Counted from the first letter of the stretch, positions 16,717-25,019 are shown. The stretch is 64,000 nt of DNA from Myxococcales bacterium (GCA_016794525.1 JAEUJY010000156.1:1-64000); one strand, 5' to 3'. Made by a program: numbers and translations. The notes: generated from the letters alone by a model not told the origin.

Positions 16717-18003
16717 ATGACAGACGAGGAGCTTGCCAAGCTGATTGCCTCGGACACGCTGGGCCTCTTGGCCGTCAGGCCGAGGCGGAGCGTGACGGAT
16801 TCGGCAGGCGGCCGAGTCACGGAGAGGTTCGGGGTTATTCTGAGGTTCGTCGAGCAGCATGGTGCCCCACCGTCGCGACTGGCTGAAGACCTTGATGAGC
16901 GCAAGCTATACGAGAACCTTGCCGCAATTCGTCGGCAGCCCGCGTGGGTCGCGATGCTGCAGCCGCATGACGAGTACGGGTTGTTGACGGCCGAGCCACC
17001 CATCGTGGGCGCCGTGACTGAGCAGGCCCCCACCGGGGCACCAGCGCCGTCGGGTGCTCGCCACGCGCCCGTGTCAACGGCGCAGGTGAGCGTTGAGGAT
17101 ATCCTTGATGACCCGCTTCTTTCTTCTGATCCGGGCGGCGTGAGATCGCTATTCACGTTGAAGCACGTCGCCCCGCGAACTGAACCGGCGCAGCCTGACT
17201 ACGTAGCGCAGCGGCGGCCGTGCCCCGATTTTGCTGCCTTTCAGGCGAGGTTTGAGGCGTGTCAAGCCGACTTGTCAACGGGCCGGCGCCGACTTTTGCC
17301 GTTCGCGAAACAACAGCGGATCGAGACCGGCAAGTTCTTCACGTTGCGTGGCGTCTTGCTCTTGATCGCGAGCGTGGAGGCGCCGGCTACCAGGAAGGCG
17401 GCCGTTCGGCGCGACCGAAGGCCAGCGAGTAACCCGCGCGTCCGGTGCATCTTCGAGAACGGTACCGAATCCGATATGCTTGAGCGCTCACTCGATGCGA
17501 GCCTCTACAAGGACGGGCGCCGCGTGACCGAACTTCCGGAGGACTTGCTCAAGGGACTCCTGGTCACGGATGATGACGTTGAGGCTGGGCACATCTACGT
17601 CTTACGCTCGCTGAGTACAAGGCCCGAGATTGCCGGCGTGCCAAACCTCTACAAGATCGGTCTTGCGCGAAAGAGTATCGAAGGGCGGATTCGTAACGCA
17701 GCCAGCGAGCCAACGTACCTGCTTGCGCCCGTTGCGTTGATTGCGACGTATAAGATCTTCAACGCCAACCTGCCGAAGGTGGAACGCCTCCTTCACCGCT
17801 TCTTTGATTCGGCCACGGTTAAGGTTCAGGTCCGGGACGCTGCCGGTACGTTCACGACGCCGAAGGAGTGGTTCAGCGTTCCTCTTGAGATCATCGACGA
17901 AGCAGTCCACCTGCTGATCTCTGGCGAGATCGTGGGCTACCAATACAACTCTGATGCGCAGCGCATAGAGTCGCGCGACAGTATTGAGGTGGGTGAGGAC
18001 TGA
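16717..18003 (+). CDS. GIY-YIG nuclease (T5orf172/MUG113-like) of the defence operon
   Basis: The product has 428 residues and starts immediately after the helicase stop. Residues 1-290 contain a helical N-terminal part (RFGVILRFVEQHG...LYENLAAI), a Pro-rich linker and a middle domain. The C-terminus (about 291-415) has HIYVLRS, then NLYKIGLA, an Arg helix (EGRIRNAASEPTYL) and KVERLLHRFF with the expected metal-binding Glu, then PKEWFSV. That is the T5orf172/MUG113 subgroup of GIY-YIG nucleases. It is the only clear nuclease domain of the operon, so it probably does the cutting. Similar methyltransferase-helicase-GIY-YIG clusters exist in annotated genomes as I recall, but I know of no experimental name for them. 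Confidence 0.8.
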   Translation: MTDEELAKLIASDTLGLLAVRPRRSVTDSAGGRVTERFGVILRFVEQHGAPPSRLAEDLDERKLYENLAAIRRQPAWVAMLQPHDEYGLLTAEPPIVGAVTEQAPTGAPAPSGARHAPVSTAQVSVEDILDDPLLSSDPGGVRSLFTLKHVAPRTEPAQPDYVAQRRPCPDFAAFQARFEACQADLSTGRRRLLPFAKQQRIETGKFFTLRGVLLLIASVEAPATRKAAVRRDRRPASNPRVRCIFENGTESDMLERSLDASLYKDGRRVTELPEDLLKGLLVTDDDVEAGHIYVLRSLSTRPEIAGVPNLYKIGLARKSIEGRIRNAASEPTYLLAPVALIATYKIFNANLPKVERLLHRFFDSATVKVQVRDAAGTFTTPKEWFSVPLEIIDEAVHLLISGEIVGYQYNSDAQRIESRDSIEVGED

Positions 18004-18015
18004 GGTACTGGCGGC

Positions 18016-18027
18016 GAGGCTAGCCTC
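18016..18027. other. 12-bp perfect palindrome after the defence operon
   Basis: GAGGCTAGCCTC lies 13 bp after the nuclease stop and 65 bp before the tRNA 3' end. It could form a short hairpin or be a protein-binding site. There is no U-tract, so a simple terminator is not evident. Confidence 0.4.
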
Positions 18028-18091
18028 TGCGGTTCTCCCAAGGGTGCTCTCCGCGCGGCGGGCGCTAGGCTGGCGAAGGAGACCGGAAATC

Positions 18092-18166
18092 TGGAGCCGA
18101 TGCGCGGGTATGATCCGCGGACCTGCGGTTTACGAAACCGCTGCTCTACCACTGAGCTACATCGGC
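18092..18166 (-). tRNA. tRNA-Thr (anticodon CGT), CCA encoded
   Basis: Read on the minus strand, the 7-bp acceptor stem GCCGATG/CATCGGC is perfect, followed by a D-arm with AGTGGTA. The anticodon stem GCGGT/ACCGC holds the loop TTCGTAA with anticodon CGT, which reads ACG (threonine). The 5-bp T-stem CGCGG/CCGCG has loop ATCATAC, which departs from the usual TTC start. The discriminator T is followed by a genomic CCA. The 3' end faces the low-GC defence operon, 88 bp away. Confidence 0.93.
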
Positions 18167-18181
18167 GAAGAGACGGGGGAT

Positions 18182-18210
18182 GTTCTAGACGAACCGCGCG
18201 GCGATGGCAA
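18182..18210 (-). promoter_or_regulatory. promoter of tRNA-Thr
   Basis: On the minus strand TTGCCA (18210-18205) and TAGAAC (18187-18182) are separated by exactly 17 bp. The -10 box lies 15 bp before the tRNA 5' end, as expected for a housekeeping sigma promoter with a short leader. Confidence 0.6.
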
Positions 18211-18294
18211 GCCACCAGGCGCCCCTCCGGCGTCCGCCGATCGCCCCGCCGCCATCCTGGATCCGCGCCGTCAGCCAGGACACCGCACCGCCCC

Positions 18295-18480
18295 TCACCC
18301 CAGCGCCACGAGCACCCCCAGCAGCCTTCTCCGCAGCGCCCCTACGTCGCCCCCCTCCAGCCACCCCAGCTGCGTCTGCAGCAGCTCCCGTAAAATCGCG
18401 TCCCGCAAATCGCCGCGCCCCTCCGACTCCCTCGCCACGCCAGCCTCCCCACGATCCACCTGCGTCCGCGTCGATCCCAT
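18295..18480 (-). CDS. possible small hypothetical protein
   Basis: A 61-residue frame from the ATG at 18480. It reads as a helical, leucine-rich sequence (DAILRELLQTQLGWLEGGD then RRRLLGVLVAL), more protein-like than the surrounding shadows. There is no clear ribosome site. It lies downstream of the truncated tRNA in the same orientation and could be transcribed from that promoter. Coding status is uncertain, and the function is unknown. Confidence 0.3.
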   Translation of the reverse strand: MGSTRTQVDRGEAGVARESEGRGDLRDAILRELLQTQLGWLEGGDVGALRRRLLGVLVALG

Positions 18481-18547
18481 CGCCACCCCCGCCGCCGCCT
18501 CCGTCGATTCGCGTCCGTCCGCCGAAAGCGCCTGCGTTTCCGACGCC

Positions 18548-18584
18548 TTACGAAACCGTTGCTCTACCACTGAGCTACATCGGC
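18548..18584 (-). pseudogene. truncated 5' half of tRNA-Thr
   Basis: Thirty-seven bases on the minus strand match the intact tRNA-Thr from position 1 through the anticodon loop (acceptor 5' strand, D-arm, TTTCGTAA) with one difference. The match then stops: the 3' half is absent. This looks like a disrupted copy. It keeps a good promoter (see 18598-18626), so a tRNA half joined to other sequence may still be transcribed. Confidence 0.8.
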
Positions 18585-18597
18585 GAGGCTTTCGGGG

Positions 18598-18626
18598 TGA
18601 TTACCCGAAGGCGCGACCGCGCGCAA
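18598..18626 (-). promoter_or_regulatory. promoter of the truncated tRNA
   Basis: On the minus strand TTGCGC (18626-18621) and TAATCA (18603-18598) are 17 bp apart, with the -10 box 13 bp before the tRNA-like 5' end. Spacing is almost the same as for the intact copy. Confidence 0.55.
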
Positions 18627-18684
18627 GCCCTCGGCGCCGCCAGGTGTCGGCGGCGATCGCGCGGCGGGCTGCTACGGTCGGCGG

Positions 18685-19221
18685 ATGGCGGTCCAGGTCG
18701 TCGCGCTGATCGGCAGCCTGCGGGCGACGTCGTCGACGGCGGCGCTGGCCCGGGCGGTGGCGCGGGCGGCGCCGGGGCAGGTGGCGGTGGACCTGACGAT
18801 CGACCTCGGCGCGCTGCCGCACTTCAGCCCCGACCTCGACGTGGCCCCGCTGCCGCCGGCGGTGGCGGCGTTGCGGGCGGCGATCGGCGGGGCCGACGCG
18901 CTGCTGGTGACCAGCCCGGAGTACGCCCACGGCATGCCGGGCACGCTCAAGAACGCGCTCGACTGGCTGGTGTCGGCGACCGAGCCGATCGGCAAGCCGG
19001 CGCTCCTGGTGTGCGGCTCGCCGGGCGGCGCGGCCCACGCCCACGCGCAGCTGGCCGAGGTGCTGCGCACGATGGGCCTGCCGGTGATCGACGGCGGCGC
19101 CCACGTGTTCTCGCGGGCCCGGCTCGACGCCGCCGGCGAGGTCGCCGACCCGACGCTGCACGCCCACCTCGGCGCGGCGGTCGCGGCGCTGGTCGCCGCG
19201 GTGGCCGCCGCCACCGCCTGA
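18685..19221 (+). CDS. NADPH-dependent FMN reductase family protein
   Basis: The product has 178 residues. The flavodoxin-like fold begins VVALIGSLRATSST (phosphate loop with Gly-Ser). SPEYAHGMPGTLKNALDWL is the diagnostic motif of the NADPH-dependent FMN/quinone reductase family, followed by KPALLVCGSPGGAAHA. It probably reduces FMN, quinones or similar acceptors in the cytosol. TACGGT (18673-18678) lies 6 nt before the ATG, consistent with a leaderless transcript. It converges with the transporter gene that ends at 19226. Confidence 0.88.
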   Translation: MAVQVVALIGSLRATSSTAALARAVARAAPGQVAVDLTIDLGALPHFSPDLDVAPLPPAVAALRAAIGGADALLVTSPEYAHGMPGTLKNALDWLVSATEPIGKPALLVCGSPGGAAHAHAQLAEVLRTMGLPVIDGGAHVFSRARLDAAGEVADPTLHAHLGAAVAALVAAVAAATA

Positions 19222-19225
19222 TCGC

Positions 19226-20443
19226 TCAGGCCCGGGTCGACGGCGCCAGCCACAGGGTCGCGCGCGCCACCACCGCCAGGCCCAGCACGCCCACCGCGAG
19301 CGGGCGGGCGGTGCCGTCGTAGAGGTGGCCGACGGCGCCGCCGAGCAGCGCCCCGCCGATCGTGCCGACCGCGCCGATCACCGACGACGCGGTCCCGGCC
19401 AGGTGCCCCATCGGCTCCATCGCCAGCGCGTTGAGGTTGGAGCCGACGAACCCGAAGCCCATCAGCACGAGGCACGCCAGCACCTCGTAGGCGGCCAGCC
19501 CGAGGTGGTCGGTGGCGGCGAGCGCCGCCATCGCGCCAGCGCCCACGATCATCACGTGCAGCGCCCGCCGCGCCAGCGCCGCCGGCCCGATCGCGCGCAC
19601 CAGCCGGGCGTTGCCGAACGCCGCCACCGACATCGTCAGCGCGATCAACGCGAACCACAGCGGGAACGCCGCGCCGACGCCGTAGGTCTCCTGGTAGACC
19701 TGCTGCGCCGAGGTCACGAACGCCATCACGACCGCCTGCATGAGCGTCATCGCCAGCATCGGCACCGCGGTGGCGCGGGTGGTGAGCACCTGGCGCAGCC
19801 CGCGCGCGACGGTCCGCGGCGACAGCGAGCGGCGGTGCGCGGGCGCCAGCGTCTCGGTGAGCCGCAGCGCGGCCCACGTCGCGACCGCGGCGGCGCCGAC
19901 CGCGAGCACGCCGAAGATCCACCGCCAGCCGGCCAGCCACAGCACGCCCTGGCCGACCGACGGCGCCAGCACCGGCACCACCATGAACACCATCGCCACC
20001 AGCGACATCACCTGCGCCATCTCGGTGCCGCGGTAGCGATCGCGGGCGATCGACACCGCGATCACGCGGGGCGAGCCGGCGCCGAGCCCCTGGACGACGC
20101 GGGCCGCGAGCAGCACGCCGAAGTTCGGCGCCACCGCGCTGGCCAGGCCGGCCACCCCGTAGACGGCGAGCCCGAACAGGAGCGTCGGGCGGCGGCCGAT
20201 GCGGTCGGCGAGCGCGCCGTAGACCAGCTGCGACGCGCCCATGCCGATCAGGTAGACGACGATCACCAGCTGCCGCTGGTTGCCGCCGGCGACCCCGAGC
20301 TCGGCGCCGAGCGCCGGCAGGCCGGGCAGGACGACGTCGATCGCCAGCGCGTTGAGCGCCATGATGATCGCCAGGAACGCCACCAGCTCGACGAAGCCCA
20401 TCGTCGGGCGCGCGGGGTCCGCCCGGGGCGTGGCTTCGATCAC
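19226..20443 (-). CDS. MFS drug exporter, Bcr/CflA-like
   Basis: The product has 405 residues with about 12 membrane segments. The motif-A-like GALADRIGRRPTLLFG after the second helix, the RVVQGLGAGSPRVIAVSIARDRY stretch and the overall length fit the Bcr/CflA group of H+-coupled exporters in the inner membrane. I chose the GTG at 20443 because TATGCT lies 8 nt before it and no ribosome site favours another start; an ATG at 20362 (MGFVELV) is an alternative. It is divergent from the DoxX-like gene. The substrate cannot be read from sequence. Confidence 0.85.
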   Translation of the reverse strand: MIEATPRADPARPTMGFVELVAFLAIIMALNALAIDVVLPGLPALGAELGVAGGNQRQLVIVVYLIGMGASQLVYGALADRIGRRPTLLFGLAVYGVAGLASAVAPNFGVLLAARVVQGLGAGSPRVIAVSIARDRYRGTEMAQVMSLVAMVFMVVPVLAPSVGQGVLWLAGWRWIFGVLAVGAAAVATWAALRLTETLAPAHRRSLSPRTVARGLRQVLTTRATAVPMLAMTLMQAVVMAFVTSAQQVYQETYGVGAAFPLWFALIALTMSVAAFGNARLVRAIGPAALARRALHVMIVGAGAMAALAATDHLGLAAYEVLACLVLMGFGFVGSNLNALAMEPMGHLAGTASSVIGAVGTIGGALLGGAVGHLYDGTARPLAVGVLGLAVVARATLWLAPSTRA

Positions 20444-20509
20444 GACGCCCCAGCATACGCGGGGCCACCGATCGAGCAAGCCACCACCGCCGGGCTAGAG
20501 TCGCCGCCG

Positions 20510-21748
20510 ATGACGTCTGACGGAGTGTGGTCGTGGGCCCGGCGCGTGCTGTTTCGTTTCGGGGTCGTGCTGGGTGTGCTGTTCGCCTATCCGTTCCCGC
20601 TCGGGTACGTCCCCAAGACCGAGAGCTGGGCCGAGGTCGTGACCCGGCCGTGCGACTGGATCGTCCGGGCGCTGGCGGCGGCGATGGGGCAAGAGCGCCC
20701 GCTGCTGGTCATGACCGGCAGCGGTGACACCCGCTGGTCCTACCTGTGGCTGCTGGCCTCGGTGATCCTCGCCATCGTCGGCGCGGCGATCTGGTCGGGC
20801 GTCGATCGCCGCCGGCTCGCCTACCCCCGGCTCGCCGGCTGGGCGCTGATCGGGCTGCGCTACGTGCTGGCGTTCACGATGGTGAGCTACGGCTTCGCCA
20901 AGATCTTCGACACCCAGTTCCCGGCGCCGAACTACATGCGGCTCGATCACCGCCTCGGCGACATGTCGCCGATGGGCGTGCTGTGGTCGTTCACCGGCGC
21001 GTCGACGCCGTACGCGGTGTTCGGCGGGCTGGCCGAGGCGCTGGGCGCGGCGCTGCTCTTGTGGCGACGCACCGCGACGCTGGGCGCGCTGGTGGTGGCC
21101 GCGGTGATGACCAACGTCGTCATGCTCAACTTCACCTACGACGTGCCGGTGAAGCTGTACGCGACGCAGCTGCTGGTGTGCGCGGTGGTGATCGCCGCGC
21201 CGCAGCTGCGCCGGCTGGCGATCGCGGTGCTGGGCGGCGCGGTGGCGGCGGTGCCGCCGCGGCCGCGGGGCAGCGTCCGCGTCGAGCGCGCGCGGCTGGG
21301 GGCCAAGCTGGCGATGCTGGCGGCCCTCGGCTGGATGATCTACCAGCAGTACGACGGGTGGCAGACGTACCCGCCGCCGCCCGGGCCGCTGGCCGGCATC
21401 TGGTCGGTCGAGACCTGGCGCCAGGACGGCGTCGAGCACCCGCCGCTGACCACCGACGCGGTCCGCTGGCGCAAGCTGATCCTCGACGGCGGCCGCGGCG
21501 AGATCCGGCGGATGACCGACGAGCGGGTCCGGATCGGCGCCACGGTCGACGCCGCGGCCCGGACGATCACCGTCGCGATGCCGGGCGCCGGCGACGCGCC
21601 GCCCGAGGTGTGGCGGTTCGAGCAGCCCGACCCGACCCACCTGATCATCGACGCCGGCGCGATCCACGCCACGCTGGTGCGCGAGCCCGAGCCACTCCTG
21701 CGCACCCGCGGCTTCCACTGGATCCAGGAGTTCCCGTTCAACCGGTGA
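20510..21748 (+). CDS. DoxX-like membrane protein with C-terminal soluble domain
   Basis: The product has 412 residues. Six to seven hydrophobic segments occupy about 15-270; the middle (GLRYVLAFTMVSYGFAKIF then GGLAEALGAALLLWRRTATLGALVV) resembles DoxX-like proteins. The C-terminal about 120 residues are a soluble beta-rich domain (GIWSVETW...LILDGG...VWRFEQ). TAGAGT (20496-20501) lies 8 nt before the ATG, another leaderless-type start. Function unknown; DoxX relatives act in redox or membrane homeostasis. Confidence 0.75.
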   Translation: MTSDGVWSWARRVLFRFGVVLGVLFAYPFPLGYVPKTESWAEVVTRPCDWIVRALAAAMGQERPLLVMTGSGDTRWSYLWLLASVILAIVGAAIWSGVDRRRLAYPRLAGWALIGLRYVLAFTMVSYGFAKIFDTQFPAPNYMRLDHRLGDMSPMGVLWSFTGASTPYAVFGGLAEALGAALLLWRRTATLGALVVAAVMTNVVMLNFTYDVPVKLYATQLLVCAVVIAAPQLRRLAIAVLGGAVAAVPPRPRGSVRVERARLGAKLAMLAALGWMIYQQYDGWQTYPPPPGPLAGIWSVETWRQDGVEHPPLTTDAVRWRKLILDGGRGEIRRMTDERVRIGATVDAAARTITVAMPGAGDAPPEVWRFEQPDPTHLIIDAGAIHATLVREPEPLLRTRGFHWIQEFPFNR

Positions 21749-21801
21749 GCCCGCGCGCCGCGGCGGAAATGGCGCGGCCGGTCGCGGCGTAGAGTCAGGG
21801 C

Positions 21802-22068
21802 ATGAAGCACCTCGCCCTGATCGCGCTCCTCGCCCTGGCGGCCTGTGGCTCGAAGGCGCCGCCGCCCGCGGCCCCGCCCGCGGCGGCCGCCGCGCCCGCG
21901 CCCACCACCGACTGCGACGACTACGAGCACCAGGTCGACCTGTGCCGCGCCGACTGCCCGGCGTGCGCCGACACCACCCCCGGCAACGCGTGCAACGCGT
22001 GCGCCGAGGCCTGCGCCGACAAGCTGTACTGCGAGCAGTGCCAGCATCCGGATCACTGCCTGCCGTGA
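21802..22068 (+). CDS. small cysteine-rich lipoprotein
   Basis: The product has 88 residues. The signal peptide MKHLALIALLALAAC ends in a lipobox, followed by an Ala/Pro linker and a 55-residue domain with 11 Cys, several as CxxC or CxxxC, which suggests a disulfide-stabilised or metal-binding module. TAGAGT (21790-21795) precedes the ATG by 6 nt. It converges with the kinase gene ending at 22084. No family recognised. Confidence 0.65.
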   Translation: MKHLALIALLALAACGSKAPPPAAPPAAAAAPAPTTDCDDYEHQVDLCRADCPACADTTPGNACNACAEACADKLYCEQCQHPDHCLP

Positions 22069-22083
22069 TCCGCCGCCGCGCGC

Positions 22084-23451
22084 TCAGAACGTCAGGCGGA
22101 ACAGCGCGCCGCCGCCCGGGCGCGCGCTGGCGGTGATCGCGCCCTTGTGCACCAGCATCACCTGCCGCGCCAGCGCCAGGCCGATGCCCGAGCCCTCGGG
22201 CTTGGTCGTGAAGAACGGCAGGAAGATCTTGTCGCCCAGCGCCGGGTCGAGGCCGGCGCCGTTGTCGCCGATCTCGAGGATCGGCCGGCCGCGGTCCGAC
22301 AGGCCGGCGTCGAGCCACACCTGCGGCGCGGCGGCGCTGGCGGCGGCGTCGGCGGCGTTGCGCAGGAGGTTGATCACCGCCTGATCGAGCAGCGCCTCGT
22401 CGGCCGTCACCGCGATGCCGGCGGGCGGCGCGCTGACCGTCAGCGCGATGCCGCGCTGGGCCCAGTCGGTGGCGAACAAGGTCGCGATCCGCGCGACGTA
22501 GTCGTCGAGCGCGATCGGGCGCAGCGTCGGCGGCGGCATCTGGGTGAACTCGCGGTAGCTGCGGACGAAGCGCATCAGGCCGTCGGAGCGCCGCGCCAGC
22601 GTGCGGATCGCGGCGTGCAGATCGTCGACCAGCTCGTCGGCGGGGGCGGCGGCGGGGGCGGCGCGGCGCGCCAGGTCGTCGACCAGGTCGTCGGCGGTGC
22701 GGGCCAAGGACGCGATCGGCGTCAGCGAGTTCATGATCTCGTGCGACAGGATCCGCGCCATGTCGCGCCACGCCGCCAGCTCGTTCCAGTCGAGCTCGGA
22801 CTGGATGTCCTGCAGCGTCACGACCCGCACCGGCTGGCCGGTCACGGTCAGCTCGGTGGCCGACACGATCAGGTGGCGGGCGACGCCGTCGGCGGTCATC
22901 CGGGTGACCGTGCGCTGGCCGGGCTTGGCCTGGACCAGATCGCGCTGGAAGTCGGCGCCGTGGGCCACCAGCGCGTCGGTGGTGGTCGCGCCGGCCAGGT
23001 TGAACAGCCGGCGCGCGGCGTTGTTGAGCAGCTCGACCGCGCCGCCGGGGTGGATCGCGACGATCGCCACCGGGACGTGCTCGACCAGCGCCTCGAGGTA
23101 GCGGCGCTGGGCCTCGCGATCGAGGCGCGCGTTGCGGAACCGCACCAGCACGTCGTCGAAGGTGGCCTTGAGCTCGGCGAAGCTCGCGTCGTACTGGCCG
23201 ATCGCGAACGACTGCTGGAAGTCGTCGTAGCGCAGCGCATCGAGCAGCCGCGCCAGCTCGCGGTTGGTGCGCTGGACCAGTCGCACGACGCCCAGGCCCT
23301 GCGCGATCGCGGCGGCGCCGAGCACGATCACGACGGCGATCAGGTCGGTGGCGATCACCGCGTAGGCCAGCAGCACCAGCGTCACGAACAGCGCGGCGAT
23401 CCGCGCGGCCAGCGTCAGCGCGAAGCGGTTGGTGCGCCCGCCCGCCGTCAC
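22084..23451 (-). CDS. sensor histidine kinase, NtrY/NtrB-like
   Basis: The product has 455 residues from a GTG that overlaps the regulator's stop as GTGA. Two N-terminal membrane helices (about 8-55) have almost no periplasmic loop. Next come a linker, a PAS-like domain (about 110-215) and a dimerisation/phosphoacceptor helix with SHEIMNSLTPI. The ATPase domain shows NLLRNAADA (N box), DNGAGL (G1) and FTTKPEGSGIGLAL. It should autophosphorylate and pass phosphate to the NtrC-type regulator encoded just upstream. The signal is unknown; the divergent exporter suggests membrane or antibiotic stress. Confidence 0.9.
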   Translation of the reverse strand: MTAGGRTNRFALTLAARIAALFVTLVLLAYAVIATDLIAVVIVLGAAAIAQGLGVVRLVQRTNRELARLLDALRYDDFQQSFAIGQYDASFAELKATFDDVLVRFRNARLDREAQRRYLEALVEHVPVAIVAIHPGGAVELLNNAARRLFNLAGATTTDALVAHGADFQRDLVQAKPGQRTVTRMTADGVARHLIVSATELTVTGQPVRVVTLQDIQSELDWNELAAWRDMARILSHEIMNSLTPIASLARTADDLVDDLARRAAPAAAPADELVDDLHAAIRTLARRSDGLMRFVRSYREFTQMPPPTLRPIALDDYVARIATLFATDWAQRGIALTVSAPPAGIAVTADEALLDQAVINLLRNAADAAASAAAPQVWLDAGLSDRGRPILEIGDNGAGLDPALGDKIFLPFFTTKPEGSGIGLALARQVMLVHKGAITASARPGGGALFRLTF

Positions 23452-24830
23452 AGCCGGTGCTTCTCCATGCGCCGGTACAGCGAGGTGCGGGTGATGCCCA
23501 GCTCCTGCGCGGCGTAGGTGATGTTGCCGGCGTGGCGGGCCAGCGCGGTGGCGATCGCCTGGCGCTCGAGCTCGGCCAGCGTCGTCGCGCCCGCGCCCTC
23601 GGCCGGCGGCGCGGCCGGGGTCGCCACCGGCGGCAGCGGGAAGTCGCCGAGCCGCAGCGTGTGGCCGTCGCACAGGATCACCGCGCGCTCGAACGCGTGG
23701 CGCAGCGCGCGGACGTTGCCCGGCCACGGGTAGGCGACGATCGCGGCCAGCGCGTCGTCGGTGATCTGCGCGACCGGCCGGCCGTACTTCTTGGCGTAGA
23801 CCGCGCGGAAGTGGTCGGCCAGGAGCGGGATGTCCTCCTTGCGCTCGCGCAGCGGCGGCAGGACGATCTCGACGGTGTTGAGCCGGTAGAGCAGGTCCTG
23901 GCGGAACACCGCGCCGTCCTCGAGGTCGGCCCGCGGGGTGTTGGTCGCCGAGATCACCCGGACGTCGACGGCGACCGGGCTGTTGGCGCCGACCGGGATG
24001 ACCTCGCGGCGCTCGAGCGCGGTCAGGAGCTTGGGCTGGAGGTGGCGGGGCAGGTTGCCCAGCTCGTCGAGGAACAGCGTGCCGCCGGCCGCGGCCTGGA
24101 ACCGGCCGACGCGGTGGTCGGTGGCGCCGGTGAACGCGCCCTTCCTGTGGCCGAACAGCTCGCTCTCGATCAGCGTCTCGGACACCGCGCCGAGGTCGAC
24201 GCCCATGAACACCTGCTCGGCGCGCATCGAGCGGCGGTGCAGCTCGCGGGCGATCAGCTCCTTGCCGGTGCCGTTCTCGCCGAGGATCAGCACGTTGGCG
24301 TCGGTGGGCGCGGCCTTGGCGACCAGCTCGAACACCCGCCGCATCGCCGGGCCGTCGCCGAGGATCGGATCGGCGCCGGCGTTGATCGCGGCGGCCAGCG
24401 CGCGGTTGGTGGCCTTGAGCGCCGCGGCCTCGAGCTTGGCCCGGCGGTGGCCGATCGCGGCCCGCACCGTCGCCAGCAGCTTCTCGTTCTGCCAGGGCTT
24501 GGCGACGAAGTCGAACGCGCCCAGCTTCATCGCCTCGACCGCGGTCTCGATCGCCGAGTACGCGGTCATCAAGACGACCACCGCGTGGGGATCGAGCTCG
24601 AGGATCCGCCCGAGCCACGACAGCCCCTCGCGCCCGGACTGCGCGCCGGTGGCGAAGTTCATGTCGAGCAAGATCGCGTCGTAGGCGCGCTCGGCGAGCA
24701 GCGCCGGGATGCGGTCGGGCTGGTTGGACGTCGTCACGCTGCCGAAGTGGCGCTTGAGCAGCAGCCGCGCCGCGGTCAGGATGTCGGCGTCGTCATCGAC
24801 GACGAGGATGGAGTCGGCCACGGCGGTCAC
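23448..24830 (-). CDS. sigma54-dependent NtrC-family response regulator
   Basis: The product has 460 residues from the GTG at 24830 (a GTG at 24821 is also possible). The receiver domain has DDD near the start, the phosphoacceptor in AILLDMN and Lys in AKPW. The AAA+ domain has GENGTGKE (Walker A), the sigma54 contact motif [13 protein letters not shown] and [10 protein letters not shown] (Walker B). The C-terminal Fis-type helix-turn-helix reads [35 protein letters not shown]. It activates sigma54 RNA polymerase. A dyad next to its start and a matching half-site lie upstream of the divergent sigma54 promoter, so it probably controls the exporter and itself. Confidence 0.93.
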   Translation of the reverse strand: MTAVADSILVVDDDADILTAARLLLKRHFGSVTTSNQPDRIPALLAERAYDAILLDMNFATGAQSGREGLSWLGRILELDPHAVVVLMTAYSAIETAVEAMKLGAFDFVAKPWQNEKLLATVRAAIGHRRAKLEAAALKATNRALAAAINAGADPILGDGPAMRRVFELVAKAAPTDANVLILGENGTGKELIARELHRRSMRAEQVFMGVDLGAVSETLIESELFGHRKGAFTGATDHRVGRFQAAAGGTLFLDELGNLPRHLQPKLLTALERREVIPVGANSPVAVDVRVISATNTPRADLEDGAVFRQDLLYRLNTVEIVLPPLRERKEDIPLLADHFRAVYAKKYGRPVAQITDDALAAIVAYPWPGNVRALRHAFERAVILCDGHTLRLGDFPLPPVATPAAPPAEGAGATTLAELERQAIATALARHAGNITYAAQELGITRTSLYRRMEKHRL

Positions 24831-24835
24831 CTGCG

Positions 24836-24874
24836 CTGTCCGGATCCGTACAGTGAACGCCCGCTTCCGTACAG
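24836..24874. promoter_or_regulatory. candidate activator-binding (UAS) sites
   Basis: CTGTCCGG (24836-24843) and CCGTACAG (24846-24853) form an 18-bp dyad with one mismatch. A second CCGTACAG lies at 24867-24874, 21 bp (two helical turns) from the first. They are about 90-125 bp upstream of the predicted sigma54 start site, a usual distance for NtrC-type enhancer sites, and begin 6 bp from the regulator's own start codon. Confidence 0.55.
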
Positions 24875-24934
24875 GCGGTCGAGAGGCGATGGCGCGGCGG
24901 CTGAGCTAGGCATCGAGAATTCCAGGGGCGGGGG

Positions 24935-24950
24935 TTGGCGCCGGGCTTGC
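24935..24950 (+). promoter_or_regulatory. sigma54 (-24/-12) promoter of the exporter operon
   Basis: TTGGC and TTGC are spaced so that TGGC-N7-TTGC is exact (24936-24950), the sigma54 consensus. The predicted start is near 24962, which leaves only about 7 nt to the ATG at 24969 and favours the ATG at 25020. Confidence 0.75.
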
Positions 24951-25019
24951 TGTAGCGACCCGGCGACCATGCAGGAAGCTAGAATTGCGCCGGAGTCCGG
25001 GGCCGTGTCGGGCCAGGCG

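Noticed and set aside
3673-18166. The 32-bp repeat as an attachment site for an element ending at tRNA-Thr
   Set aside because: Its sequence does not match the tRNA 3' end, and no integrase lies between.
18204-19322. A 372-residue plus-strand frame over the tRNA fragment and FMN-reductase gene
   Set aside because: Pro/Arg low-complexity shadow in another frame of a well-supported reductase.
19325-20509. N-terminal extension of the DoxX-like protein
   Set aside because: It is antisense to the MFS transporter and reads as Arg/His-rich shadow; the promoter-like box supports the ATG at 20510.
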